This document shows positions 8,987 to 16,711 of a stretch of 38,028 nt of DNA, piece by piece. The DNA is from Candidatus Limivivens intestinipullorum (lineage in GTDB: Bacteria > Bacillota > Clostridia > Lachnospirales > Lachnospiraceae). The notes under the pieces were generated by a model. That model searched no databases. It was not told the origin of the DNA and worked only from the letters and a program-made list of their open reading frames with translations. The stretch lies in the NCBI GenBank assembly GCA_018711185.1, contig DVIQ01000089.1, positions 1 to 38,028 on the forward strand, in the 5' to 3' direction. Positions within the stretch are counted from its first letter, which is position 1. Every line of letters begins with the position of its first letter. The translations under genes and the position numbers were made by a program.

Positions 8987-10027
8987 TTACGGGAACATGG
9001 GCGCCTGCATTAGCCCCTCGTTTTCCGGAAGCCCAAAGAGCAGGTTCATGTTCTGAACCGCCTGGCCGGCCGCGCCCTTCACCAGGTTGTCCATAGCCCC
9101 CATCATAATCAGGCGTCCGGTTCTGGGATCGATCTGAAGGCCCACATCCACGTAATTGCTGCCTTCCACCCATTTGGTCTCCGGGCATTCTCCCTTGCCC
9201 AGCACCCGGACAAACTGCTCCTTCTCATAGTAACGCTCATACACCTCGTGAACCGCTTCCCAGGAAACCTCTTTTTTCAGGGAAGCGTAGGCCGTCACCA
9301 GGATTCCCCGGTTCATGGGCACCAGATGCGGAGTAAAGCTCAGGCAGAGTGGTCTTCCTGCCGCCAGCCCCAGCTGCTCTTCGATCTCCGGCGTGTGCCG
9401 GTGGGAAGCAACCCCGTAAGCCTTGATATTCTCGTTCACCTCGCAGAACAGATTCGGAAGCTTCGCGCCCCGCCCGGCTCCGGAGGTCCCGGACTTGGCA
9501 TCGATAATAATGGTATCCGGATCGATCAGCCCTTCCTTCACCGCCGGATAGATCGAGAGAATACTGCAGGTGGGATAACAGCCAGGATTCGCGATGAGCC
9601 TGGCCCCTTTGATGGCCTCCCGGTTCAGCTCGCACAAGCCGTATACCGCCTCCGGCAGAAATTCCGGCGATTTATGCTGAATTTTATACCATTCCTCATA
9701 TACCGCCACATCCTTTATCCGGAAATCCGCGCTCAGATCGATGACCTTCGCGTTTGAAAGAATGCCCTCGTTTACCATGGAGGCGCAGAACCCCTGGGGC
9801 GTTGCCGTAAAAATCACATCCGCCTCTTTGGCGAGGGCTTCCATATTGTCATCCAGACACTTCGCGTCTACAATCTGAAAGAAATTCCGGTAAACGCTGC
9901 TGTATTTTTCATCCACATAGCTGCGGGAACCGTACCAGCAGATCTTCGCGTCCTTATGTCCAAGCAAAAGACGCACCAGCTCTCCTCCCGCGTAGCCTGT
10001 GGCGCCGATAATTCCTACTTTAATCAT
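8987..10027 (-). CDS. argC: N-acetyl-gamma-glutamyl-phosphate reductase
   Basis: NADPH-dependent reduction of N-acetylglutamyl phosphate to the semialdehyde, the third step of arginine synthesis. The 346 residues begin with a Rossmann motif (VGIIGATGYAGGELVRLL), have the catalytic Cys150 in IANPGCYPTCSILS, and the family's VASHRHTPEIEEQLG stretch with the likely catalytic His. The ATG at 10027 follows AGGAACG. It is the first gene of the minus-strand argCJBD operon and has a leader of about 150 nt from the predicted promoter. The C-terminus (GAAGQAVQNMNLLFGLPE) is typical and complete. Confidence 0.96.
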   Translation of the reverse strand: MIKVGIIGATGYAGGELVRLLLGHKDAKICWYGSRSYVDEKYSSVYRNFFQIVDAKCLDDNMEALAKEADVIFTATPQGFCASMVNEGILSNAKVIDLSADFRIKDVAVYEEWYKIQHKSPEFLPEAVYGLCELNREAIKGARLIANPGCYPTCSILSIYPAVKEGLIDPDTIIIDAKSGTSGAGRGAKLPNLFCEVNENIKAYGVASHRHTPEIEEQLGLAAGRPLCLSFTPHLVPMNRGILVTAYASLKKEVSWEAVHEVYERYYEKEQFVRVLGKGECPETKWVEGSNYVDVGLQIDPRTGRLIMMGAMDNLVKGAAGQAVQNMNLLFGLPENEGLMQAPMFP

Positions 10028-10186
10028 CGCTTTCGTTCCTTTCTGTATTTTCAACAAGTCTTCTGCATTTTTATAACCATTCTGCACTCTCCGCGCGCTG
10101 CGGCCCTTCGGCCCGATCCCGGAGGAACCCCAGAGTCAGCAGTCTCTGCACTGCTTTCTATTCCGCGATTTGGGCGCTTATCAATT
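10028..10186 (-). other. argC 5' leader
   Basis: About 150 transcribed bases precede argC if the promoter at 10187-10214 is right. It contains small hairpins (GCAGT...ACTGC and a CGGGCC-GAA-GGGCCG stem) but no T-box signature and no terminator T-run. I see no recognised riboswitch. Confidence 0.4.
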
Positions 10187-10214
10187 ACTATACCACTTTT
10201 TTTCTCCTTGTAAA
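10187..10214 (-). promoter_or_regulatory. Candidate argC promoter
   Basis: On the minus strand TTTACA (10214-10209) and TATAGT (10192-10187) are 16 bp apart. The ArgR-like palindrome lies 10 bp upstream of the -35 element. Confidence 0.55.
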
Positions 10215-10224
10215 GTATTTTTAG

Positions 10225-10242
10225 AATGTATATTTATACATT
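10225..10242. promoter_or_regulatory. ArgR-type operator (ARG box) between argC and argG
   Basis: A perfect 18-bp palindrome of two 8-bp arms (AATGTATA / TATACATT) around TT. It matches the length and T-G-N-A-T / A-T-N-C-A symmetry of ARG boxes. Three bases further on, 10246-10263 reads AATGCATAATATTCAATC, a weaker box-like sequence. Paired boxes 3 bp apart are known for ArgR hexamers. The position between divergent arginine genes supports the call; argR itself is not in the window. Confidence 0.7.
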
Positions 10243-10298
10243 TTCAATGCATAATATTCAATCATTTTTTCCATTTTTCACAAAATTCAACTTTCCTC

Positions 10299-10327
10299 TT
10301 GTAGAAAAAAGGCGGTTGATGTATAGT
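10299..10327 (+). promoter_or_regulatory. Candidate argG promoter
   Basis: TTGTAG (10299-10304) and TATAGT (10322-10327) are 17 bp apart. The start codon follows at 10357 behind a strong CGAGGAGG ribosome site. Confidence 0.65.
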
Positions 10328-10356
10328 AAGAAAGAGAAAACGAGGAGGAAACCGAG

Positions 10357-11583
10357 ATGAAAGAAAAAGTTGTTTTAGCCTATTCCGGCGGTCTGGATAC
10401 CACGGCTATTATTCCGTGGCTGAAGGAAACCTTTGATTATGAAGTGATCTGCTGCTGCATCGACTGCGGCCAGGGCGAGGAGCTGGACGGACTGGACGAG
10501 CGCGCGAAGCTCTCCGGCGCTTCCAAACTGTATATTGAAAACATTGTGGACGAGTTCTGCGACGACTTTATTATGCCCTGCGTAAAGGCCGGAGCCGTTT
10601 ACGAGCACAAGTACCTGCTGGGTACCTCTATGGCCCGTCCGGTTATCGCGAAAAAGCTGGTGGAGATCGCCAGAAAAGAAGGCGCTTCCGCCATCTGCCA
10701 CGGCGCCACCGGCAAGGGAAATGACCAGATCCGTTTTGAGCTTGCCATCAAGGCCCTGGCTCCGGACATCAAAATTATCGCCCCCTGGAGAATGACGGAC
10801 GTATGGACCATGCAGTCCAGAGAGGACGAGATCGAATACTGCCGCAAGCACGGCATCGATCTTCCCTTTGACGCCAAGCACAGCTACAGCCGCGACCGGA
10901 ACCTGTGGCACATCAGCCACGAGGGCCTGGAGCTTGAGGATCCGGCGAACATGCCCAATTACGATGACATGCTGGTTCTGGGCGTAACCCCGGAGAAGGC
11001 CCCAGACGAAGGGGAATTCGTCACCATGACCTTTGAAAAAGGTATCCCCACCTCCATCAACGGAAAGTCCATGAAGGTGTCCGAGATCATTACCGAGCTG
11101 AACGCCCTGGGCGGAAAGCACGGCATCGGCATCATCGATATCGTGGAAAACCGCGTGGTGGGCATGAAATCCCGGGGCGTATACGAGACGCCGGGCGGAA
11201 CCATTCTCATGGAAGCCCATGAGCAGCTTGAAGAGCTGATCCTGGACCGGGAAACCATGGAGACAAAGAAAAAGCTGGGAAGCCAGTTCGCTCAGATCGT
11301 ATACGAAGGCAAGTGGTTCACTCCCCTGCGGGAAGCTATCCAGGCTTTTGTAGACGTGACCCAGGAGTACGTGACCGGAGAAGTGAAATTTAAGCTGTAC
11401 AAGGGAAACATTATCAAAGCCGGCACCACCTCTCCCTACAGCCTGTACAATGAGTCTCTGGCCTCCTTCACCACCGGGGACCTGTACGACCATCATGACG
11501 CCAGCGGATTCATCACCCTGTTCGGCCTGCCTCTGAAGGTCCGCGCCATGAAGCTTCTGGAAGTATCTAAAAACCAGAAATAA
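10357..11583 (+). CDS. argG: Argininosuccinate synthase
   Basis: Joins citrulline and aspartate with ATP to make argininosuccinate, the penultimate step of arginine synthesis. The 408-residue protein has the N-type ATP pyrophosphatase loop [11 protein letters not shown] (7-17), [14 protein letters not shown] (about 115-128), and the family stretch [11 protein letters not shown]. It is divergent from argCJBD across a shared control region. AGGAGGAAACCGAG gives a strong ribosome site. A clean terminator follows. argH, its usual partner, is not adjacent here. The identification is secure. Confidence 0.97.
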   Translation: MKEKVVLAYSGGLDTTAIIPWLKETFDYEVICCCIDCGQGEELDGLDERAKLSGASKLYIENIVDEFCDDFIMPCVKAGAVYEHKYLLGTSMARPVIAKKLVEIARKEGASAICHGATGKGNDQIRFELAIKALAPDIKIIAPWRMTDVWTMQSREDEIEYCRKHGIDLPFDAKHSYSRDRNLWHISHEGLELEDPANMPNYDDMLVLGVTPEKAPDEGEFVTMTFEKGIPTSINGKSMKVSEIITELNALGGKHGIGIIDIVENRVVGMKSRGVYETPGGTILMEAHEQLEELILDRETMETKKKLGSQFAQIVYEGKWFTPLREAIQAFVDVTQEYVTGEVKFKLYKGNIIKAGTTSPYSLYNESLASFTTGDLYDHHDASGFITLFGLPLKVRAMKLLEVSKNQK

Positions 11584-11606
11584 AAAGCCAAAAGACCGAT
11601 TTTCTG

Positions 11607-11644
11607 CCGCTCCTCTGCCCCATGGGCATTGGAGCGGTTTTTTT
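11607..11644 (+). terminator. Rho-independent terminator of argG
   Basis: CCGCTCC (11607-11613) pairs with GGAGCGG (11631-11637), with an inner TGCCC/GGGCA pairing, then seven T. It ends just before the convergent MFS gene. Confidence 0.92.
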
Positions 11645-11648
11645 ATGC

Positions 11649-12881
11649 CTATTCTTCCAGCTTCATGAAAAAGCTCCGGGAGGCCAGGCCGATCGCGCAC
11701 ACGATCAGCCCGCTTGGAATCAGCACCCGATAAGGCCTGTCAGAGAACCGGTCGAACAGCGCGCCGTAAAGGATCTGCCCCGCCGGCTGCGCGCACATGG
11801 AGAGGGTAAAGACATAGGACATGACCTTGCCCATGAGCTCCTGCGGCGTCCGCTCCTGGATAATCGAAATGGCATAGGTAGAAAACAGGCTGCATCCAAG
11901 CTGGCAGGCGCAGAACATCGCCAGCAAAATCAGATACCGCGCGAAAGGGCCTGCCGGCAGCAGGAACGCAATGCCGCAGGGGATCAGGAAAAGCCCGAAG
12001 GAAAACAGCACCGCTGCCAGGTGACGCGGCCGCAGTTTTTTCGCCAGTGCCGCGACGCACAGGCTTCCCAAAATAGCCGCCACGCCCATGGCGCTTTCCG
12101 CCGCGCCGTAATGTGTGGCGGAAAGCCCCAGTACGGCGCGTACCAGATAGGGGAACCCCACCACAGCTGTCCCTGCCACAAACAGACTTACCGCCGCAGC
12201 CAGAAGGAGCAGCTTCAAAATCCCCGGCTGGTCCCGGCGAAGGAAGCGTACGCTGACGGAGAAATCTTCTTTCATTACCTTTCCGATCCCCATTTTCCGG
12301 GCTGACTTTTTATAATCCAGCCGGATAAAACATTCCAGGGCGGCCGTCACAAAAAAGCACGCAACCGCGGCATAAAAAACCGGCCGGATGCCAAGCGCGG
12401 TATAAAACACGCTTCCCAGGAACGGGGTAATCAAGGACGCAGCCGAAGCCACCTGATTGACCGCCGCATTCCCTTTTACGATGTTCTCTCCCGACAGCAT
12501 CTGCGGAACACAGGCCTGCACCGTGGGGGATTCAAAAGCGCCCAGCACCGATAAGACGATCAGCAGCGCTCCGATCACAGAAAGCTCCCGCCCGGACGCC
12601 ATGGCAAAGGCCGCGGCCAGTACGGACAGCCCGGAGAGGGTATCCAGGGCCACCATGATATTCCGGCGGTTCGCCCGGTCCGCGAGAATGCCGCCGAAAG
12701 GGGACAGCAAAATCGTAGGAAGCATCGCCAGCGCCAGCAGCCCCGCAAACATGGAAGCGGATCCCGTCTTCTCCAGCACATACATGGACAGAGCAAACCT
12801 CAGCGTGTAATTTCCGATCAGGGAACTGATCTGCCCTAAAATCAAAAAGGTAAAATTCCGGGTAAAAAGTTTCTTCTTCAT
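11649..12881 (-). CDS. MFS efflux transporter
   Basis: Twelve-helix major facilitator of 410 residues, of the group that includes macrolide-type pumps and EntS-like exporters. It starts FTFLILGQISSLIGNYTLRF and has the MFS motif-A loop GGILADRANRRNIM (about 63-76) between helices 2 and 3. A short charged central loop precedes helix 7. AAGGAGG lies 8 nt before the ATG at 12881. An operator-like site matching those at the adjacent TetR promoter lies just upstream, so the gene is probably repressed by that TetR and induced by its ligand. The substrate is unknown; a drug or other toxic compound is the usual guess. Confidence 0.88.
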   Translation of the reverse strand: MKKKLFTRNFTFLILGQISSLIGNYTLRFALSMYVLEKTGSASMFAGLLALAMLPTILLSPFGGILADRANRRNIMVALDTLSGLSVLAAAFAMASGRELSVIGALLIVLSVLGAFESPTVQACVPQMLSGENIVKGNAAVNQVASAASLITPFLGSVFYTALGIRPVFYAAVACFFVTAALECFIRLDYKKSARKMGIGKVMKEDFSVSVRFLRRDQPGILKLLLLAAAVSLFVAGTAVVGFPYLVRAVLGLSATHYGAAESAMGVAAILGSLCVAALAKKLRPRHLAAVLFSFGLFLIPCGIAFLLPAGPFARYLILLAMFCACQLGCSLFSTYAISIIQERTPQELMGKVMSYVFTLSMCAQPAGQILYGALFDRFSDRPYRVLIPSGLIVCAIGLASRSFFMKLEE

Positions 12882-12899
12882 CTGACTCCTCCTTTTAAT

Positions 12900-12916
12900 A
12901 CCTTCATACGGTATGT
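12900..12916. promoter_or_regulatory. TetR-type operator upstream of the MFS gene
   Basis: ACCTTCATACGGTATGT lies 19 bp before the MFS start codon. It shares the GGTATGT half and 13 of 17 positions with the operator at the TetR promoter. A protein bound here would block transcription or early elongation of the pump gene. Confidence 0.6.
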
Positions 12917-12924
12917 ATATGATT

Positions 12925-12947
12925 AAAAAAAAAGCGGCACCATTGCC
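12925..12947 (-). terminator. Weak terminator between the TetR gene and the MFS gene
   Basis: On the minus strand GGCA-ATGG-TGCC, then GC and nine T. The stem is only 4 bp, so efficiency is doubtful. The 207-nt gap around it has no other gene. It suggests the repressor and pump can be transcribed separately. Confidence 0.4.
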
Positions 12948-13088
12948 ATATCATACCGTACTGCACCCATGAATCCTTTTGCCGCGGCAGACGTGCGGCT
13001 TACACCTTACGGGGCCCGGAACGCGCCATTTCAGGCTTCGCAAGGCGTAAGAGGCATGCGCCGGCACACGATGTCCTTTCCGGCAGCC

Positions 13089-13736
13089 CTATGTTTCGTC
13101 CGGCATTTTTTCAAAGAACGCATCCACCAAAGCATAGATGGAATCGTCCATCAGAGGAACGCCCATCTTCTCCAGCATATCGCCAAGGAAACGGAATTTG
13201 TTCTTCATCCCCTCTTTATCAGAGGGAAACACCGAAGGCAGCAGCCACAGGCTGGTGAGCAGCGGCATAAGCTCGGCGATTTCTCTGGCGTATTCCGTAT
13301 GCACAGAGCCGTCCCGGTTTCCTTCTTCCAGAAGCTCCTGATAATACGGAGTCAGCACGCGCCGGTTGGATTCAATCATCTCCACCAAAAGCCGGGGATT
13401 TCTTGTGATGGGAATGGATTGGATGGTCACGCTGGTGCGCTCTTCATCGGACTGATTCAGCCGGATGGCTTCCTGCAGCTTCTGCAGACCGTTCAGATCC
13501 GAACGCTTCCGGACCTTCTCAAAAGGATTATTCGCCGCAAACATCCGGTCTCCCACCGCGTCCATGATCTCTTCCTTTGACTTGAAATGGTGATAAACAG
13601 CCCCTTTGGATAAGCCGCCCAACTGATCCACAATATCCTGAATCGTGGTGTTGTCATATCCCTTTTCTAAAAACAGCCGCTGGGCCGCGTCGAGGATTTT
13701 TTCCACGGTCACTTCCGGGTATTTGTTCCGTGCCAC
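13089..13736 (-). CDS. TetR/AcrR-family repressor
   Basis: A 215-residue regulator. The N-terminal helix-turn-helix is typical: VEKILDAAQRLFLEKGYDNT then TIQDIVDQLG and SKGAVYHHFKSKEEIMDAV (about 10-65). The C-terminal ligand domain is unrecognised. The start is GTG at 13736 (MARNKYPEV), with GGAGG 7 nt upstream. Its own promoter is bracketed by two copies of a 17-bp operator, and a third copy precedes the MFS pump gene downstream on the same strand. Autoregulation and control of the pump are therefore inferred. The inducing ligand is unknown. Confidence 0.93.
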   Translation of the reverse strand: MARNKYPEVTVEKILDAAQRLFLEKGYDNTTIQDIVDQLGGLSKGAVYHHFKSKEEIMDAVGDRMFAANNPFEKVRKRSDLNGLQKLQEAIRLNQSDEERTSVTIQSIPITRNPRLLVEMIESNRRVLTPYYQELLEEGNRDGSVHTEYAREIAELMPLLTSLWLLPSVFPSDKEGMKNKFRFLGDMLEKMGVPLMDDSIYALVDAFFEKMPDET

Positions 13737-13753
13737 ACAAACGCCTCCTCTTT

Positions 13754-13770
13754 ACATACATTTGGTATGT
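13754..13770. promoter_or_regulatory. TetR operator 1 (downstream of the -10)
   Basis: ACATACATTTGGTATGT has inverted arms ACATAC and GTATGT around 5 bp. It sits between the -10 and the start codon of the repressor gene, a classic autorepression position. Confidence 0.75.
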
Positions 13771-13774
13771 ATCC

Positions 13775-13803
13775 ATTATATCTGGCAGGGAACTGTCTGT
13801 CAA
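13775..13803 (-). promoter_or_regulatory. Consensus sigma-A promoter of the TetR gene
   Basis: On the minus strand TTGACA (13803-13798) and TATAAT (13780-13775) are 17 bp apart, a perfect match to consensus. Operators lie on both sides. Confidence 0.85.
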
Positions 13804-13806
13804 GAT

Positions 13807-13823
13807 ACATTCGTTTGGTATTT
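13807..13823. promoter_or_regulatory. TetR operator 2 (upstream of the -35)
   Basis: ACATTCGTTTGGTATTT matches operator 1 at 14 of 17 positions. It lies directly upstream of the -35 and 20 bp after the stop of the metal ATPase gene. Confidence 0.5.
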
Positions 13824-13842
13824 CCTGAAAAATTTTCCTGCG

Positions 13843-15726
13843 CTACAGCTTCTTCACAAACAGCGCCCGAATCGCGTTTAACACCGCCAGAATCATCACG
13901 CCCACATCGGCGAAAATCGCAAGCCACATATTCGCGATGCCAAGGGCGCCCAGCGCCAGGCAGATAACCTTCACTCCAATGGCAAACCAGGTATTCTGGT
14001 GTACGATCCGCAGACATTTTCTGGATATGCGGATTGCCTTGGAAATCTTTAAGGGATCGTCGTCCATCAGAACCACATCCGCGGCTTCGATGGCCGCGTC
14101 CGAGCCCATGGCCCCCATGGCAATGCCGATGTCTGCCCTGGACAGCACCGGAGCGTCGTTGATGCCGTCTCCCACAAAGGCCACCTTTGCCTTCTGCGGC
14201 CGGTTCTTTAGGATCTCCTCCACCTTCGCGACCTTATCTGCCGGCAGAAGCTGGCTGTATACCTCGTCGATGCCAAGCTCTCCGGCCACCTTGTCCGCCA
14301 CCTTCCCGGCGTCCCCGGTGAGCATCACCGTCTTTTCCACGCCGGCAGCCTTTAAAGCCCGAACCGCCTCTTTTGACGTGGGCTTTACCACATCGGAAAT
14401 CACGATATGGCCCGCGTATTTCCCATTTACCACCATATGAATGATCGTCCCCACGGAATGGCAGTCATGGTACGCGATTCCAAGCTTTTCCATCAGCTTT
14501 TCATTGCCCGCGGCCACGGGAATGCCGTCCACCAGGGCCGTCACGCCGTTTCCGCTGATCTCCTGAATGTCCGTTACCCTGGAGCGGTCGATCTCTTTGC
14601 CATAGGCCGTCCGGATACTTTTGCTGATGGGATGAGAGGAAGCGCTCTCCGCCAGAGCCGCGTACTCCAAAAGCTTTTCGTCCTCCATAGGACTGTGGTG
14701 GATGCCGTTGACCTCAAATACGCCTCTGGTAAGGGTTCCGGTCTTATCAAATACCACACACTTAGTCTTGGATAAGGTTTCCAGGTAATTGGAGCCTTTC
14801 ACCAGAACACCCTGACTGCTGGCTCCGCCGATTCCCGCGAAAAAGCTTAACGGAATACTGATCACCAGAGCGCAGGGGCAGCTGATAACCAGAAATGTCA
14901 AGGCCCGGTAAATCCAGGTGCCCCAGTCCGCGCCAAGTCCCAGAAACGTCATACGCGCCACCGGAGGCAGGACTGCCAGGGCAATGGCGCAGTACACCAC
15001 AGCCGGCGTATAAACCCTGGCAAATTTCGTGATGAAATCCTCGGATTTGGATTTTCTGGCGCTGGCATTCTCCACAAGATCCAGAATCTTGGAAACCGTG
15101 GACTCCCCGAACTCTTTCGTGGTGCGGATCTTTAAAACGCCCGTCATATTGATGCAGCCGCTGACGATTTCGTCTCCCTGGCCCACATCCCTTGGCAGGC
15201 TCTCTCCCGTCAGGGCGCTGGTGTTTAAGCTGGACCTTCCTTCCGCGACAATTCCGTCAATGGGAACCTTCTCGCCCGGCTGCACAATGATGACGGAGCC
15301 GATCTCCACCTCGTCCGGATCCACCTTTTCCAACTTTCCGTCCTTCTCCACATTGGCGTAATCCGGACGGATGTCCATTAAATCGCTGATATTTCTGCGG
15401 CTTTTTCCCACCGCGTAGCTCTGGAACCATTCCCCGATCTGATAAAACAGCATAACGGCCACAGCCTCGGTATAATCGCCGCTTTCACAGACGGCAATGG
15501 CAATGGCGCCGATGGTGGCAATGGCCATCAAAAGACTTTCGTCAAAGGGCTGCCGGTTCTTGATTCCCTTTGCCGCTTTAATCAGAATATCATAACCGAT
15601 TACCAGATACGGGATCAGATAGAAAAGAAAGCGAAGATACCCGTCCACCGGCACAAAATTCAGCCCGATCATCAAAGCCGCGGCCACGAGAATCCTCACC
15701 AGCATTTTTTTCTGCTTTTTGTTCAT
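13843..15726 (-). CDS. cadA: Zn/Cd/Pb-exporting P1B-2 ATPase (CadA/ZntA type, no N-terminal metal domain)
   Basis: Heavy-metal efflux pump of 627 residues. Visible signatures: actuator TGES (173-176), metal-site CPC (283-285), phosphorylation loop DKTGTLT (Asp327), the HP motif in SSHPIS, and GDGINDAP in the hinge. After the core, NTWFAIGVK (N-x7-K) and IFADVG (D-x-G) match the P1B-2 group for Zn, Cd and Pb rather than copper pumps. Unlike standard CadA it has no N-terminal HMA domain; that domain is a separate gene just upstream. AGGAAGAGGGAAG precedes the ATG. Control is probably by the divergent ArsR repressor through the operator at 16210-16235. The exact metal is not decidable from sequence. 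Confidence 0.93.
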   Translation of the reverse strand: MNKKQKKMLVRILVAAALMIGLNFVPVDGYLRFLFYLIPYLVIGYDILIKAAKGIKNRQPFDESLLMAIATIGAIAIAVCESGDYTEAVAVMLFYQIGEWFQSYAVGKSRRNISDLMDIRPDYANVEKDGKLEKVDPDEVEIGSVIIVQPGEKVPIDGIVAEGRSSLNTSALTGESLPRDVGQGDEIVSGCINMTGVLKIRTTKEFGESTVSKILDLVENASARKSKSEDFITKFARVYTPAVVYCAIALAVLPPVARMTFLGLGADWGTWIYRALTFLVISCPCALVISIPLSFFAGIGGASSQGVLVKGSNYLETLSKTKCVVFDKTGTLTRGVFEVNGIHHSPMEDEKLLEYAALAESASSHPISKSIRTAYGKEIDRSRVTDIQEISGNGVTALVDGIPVAAGNEKLMEKLGIAYHDCHSVGTIIHMVVNGKYAGHIVISDVVKPTSKEAVRALKAAGVEKTVMLTGDAGKVADKVAGELGIDEVYSQLLPADKVAKVEEILKNRPQKAKVAFVGDGINDAPVLSRADIGIAMGAMGSDAAIEAADVVLMDDDPLKISKAIRISRKCLRIVHQNTWFAIGVKVICLALGALGIANMWLAIFADVGVMILAVLNAIRALFVKKL

Positions 15727-15808
15727 CTTCCCTCTTCCTTTCTTCCGCCTCCCCGCCGAACCACCCGGTCCCGGCAGCTCAGAACGCCGCCTTTCGGGGA
15801 ATTATATA

Positions 15809-15833
15809 TAAATATTTAAATAATCTTTTATTT
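15809..15833. promoter_or_regulatory. AT-rich palindromes before the ATPase gene, possible second ArsR site
   Basis: In otherwise GC-rich DNA, 15809-15818 is the palindrome TAAATATTTA and 15818-15833 reads AAATAA-TCTT-TTATTT. These recall the AAATA/TATTT core of the operator at 16210-16235. A TATAAT on the minus strand overlaps the block, so the ATPase may have its own regulated promoter. This is weak evidence. Confidence 0.3.
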
Positions 15834-15902
15834 GTTTTCAAAAAAGAAGTTCTCAGCGGACTAACCCTCACGAAACCGCCAAAAGCCGCGTGTTTTCCAC
15901 TT

Positions 15903-15946
15903 CCCGGAAATGCCTGCTCATGCGGACACGGCAGGCTCTTACCGGG
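15903..15946. other. Nested stem-loop between the HMA gene and the ATPase gene
   Basis: Outer arms CCCGG (15903-15907) and CCGGG (15942-15946) enclose inner arms GCCTGC (15912-15917) and GCAGGC (15930-15935). No T-run follows, so it may be an mRNA processing or stability element that sets different amounts of the small metal-binding peptide and the pump. Confidence 0.45.
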
Positions 15947-15969
15947 CTTATTGCGCAGACAGCAGCCTT

Positions 15970-16188
15970 TTACAGGAATATCTCGCAGTCGTCCTCTACC
16001 TTTTTGCAATTTTTTCGCACTGCCTGCATTACCTCCGCCGGGTTCTGTCCTTCCTCGAACTCCACATGCATCTTCAGGGTCATGAAGCTTACGGAAGCGT
16101 CCTTCACGCCTGCGGTTTTCTTTGCGGCTTCCTCCATCTTATTGGCGCAGTTCGCGCAGTCAACGTCGATCTTATATGTTTTTTTCAT
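15970..16188 (-). CDS. Free-standing HMA metal-binding peptide (metallochaperone)
   Basis: A 72-residue ferredoxin-fold HMA domain. The metal motif is DVDCANCANKMEE (Cys11, Cys14), as in the N-terminal domain of CadA-type pumps; copper chaperones usually have MxCxxC. Two further Cys (61, 68) in an acidic tail (CKKVEDDCEI) could add ligands. The ATG at 16188 has AAGGAG 8 nt upstream; a start six codons earlier lacks this. It is first in the operon and the ATPase starts 243 nt downstream. It looks like the pump's metal-binding domain carried as a separate protein that hands Zn/Cd to it; this role is inferred. Confidence 0.88.
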   Translation of the reverse strand: MKKTYKIDVDCANCANKMEEAAKKTAGVKDASVSFMTLKMHVEFEEGQNPAEVMQAVRKNCKKVEDDCEIFL

Positions 16189-16209
16189 GATAAGCACTCC
16201 TTTCAAATT

Positions 16210-16235
16210 AACATTTAAATATTTATTTAATTGTT
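16210..16235. promoter_or_regulatory. 12-2-12 ArsR/SmtB operator
   Basis: The arms AACATTTAAATA (16210-16221) and TATTTAATTGTT (16224-16235) are inverted repeats matching at 11 of 12 positions around TT. This is the textbook 12-2-12 layout of ArsR/SmtB operators. It lies between the divergent ArsR and HMA/ATPase genes and overlaps the -35 of the ArsR promoter by two bases. Confidence 0.85.
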
Positions 16236-16263
16236 GACTCTAGGATACTCCTTCTTGTATAAT
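16234..16263 (+). promoter_or_regulatory. Promoter of the ArsR gene
   Basis: TTGACT (16234-16239) and TATAAT (16258-16263) are 18 bp apart. The -35 overlaps the operator, consistent with autorepression relieved by metal. Confidence 0.8.
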
Positions 16264-16342
16264 AAGTCAAGCGCATTTTTCAACCTTCATCCATTTGGGC
16301 TAAAAAAATTTCCAAGCGGAGCAAAAGAAAGGAGCCGATTCT

Positions 16343-16690
16343 ATGGAAGAAAAAAAAGAAAATCTGGAAGAGGAGCTGCGGAAGCATCTGCCCACCCAGG
16401 AAGAGATCTTGGAAGTGTCCGAAGCCATGAAGCAGCTGGGAGATCCGAGCCGGTTGCGGATCTTCTGGCTTCTGTGTCACTGTGAGGAATGCGTGCAGTC
16501 CATCGCTTCCCTGGTAAATATGAGCAGTCCCGCTGTCTCTCATCATCTCCGGCTGCTGAAAGGCGCCGGTCTGATCTGCGCAAAGCGGGACGGCAAGGAA
16601 ATGTATTATCGCGCTTCCGATACCGAGCTGGCTCAGGCCTTGCATCAGACCATCGAACACATCGCGAAAATCACCTGTCCAGAAAAATAG
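16343..16690 (+). CDS. ArsR/SmtB-family metal-responsive repressor
   Basis: A 115-residue winged-helix repressor that should release DNA on binding metal. Motifs: LGDPSRLRIFWLL (about 32-44), the recognition helix in MSSPAVSHHLRLLKGAGLI (about 60-78), and the wing AKRDGKEMYYRAS. Possible metal ligands are a Cys cluster before the HTH (Cys45, 47, 50 in CHCEEC) and a helix-5 pattern D-x-E-x10-H, resembling but not identical to the D-x-H-x10-H-x2-H site of Zn sensors such as CzrA. AAAGGAG precedes the ATG. It is divergent from the HMA/ATPase genes and followed after 21 nt by an AraC-type gene, probably cotranscribed. Confidence 0.92.
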   Translation: MEEKKENLEEELRKHLPTQEEILEVSEAMKQLGDPSRLRIFWLLCHCEECVQSIASLVNMSSPAVSHHLRLLKGAGLICAKRDGKEMYYRASDTELAQALHQTIEHIAKITCPEK

Positions 16691-16711
16691 GAGAAGGGAG
16701 AATCCGAAACA

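Noticed and set aside
10028..10186. T-box or other amino-acid riboswitch before argC
   Set aside because: No T-box AGGGTGG-type sequence, no terminator T-run and no other known aptamer; the ARG box explains control better.
10375..11700. A 441-codon minus-strand open frame
   Set aside because: It is the reverse complement of argG and has a low-information composition; argG is unambiguous.
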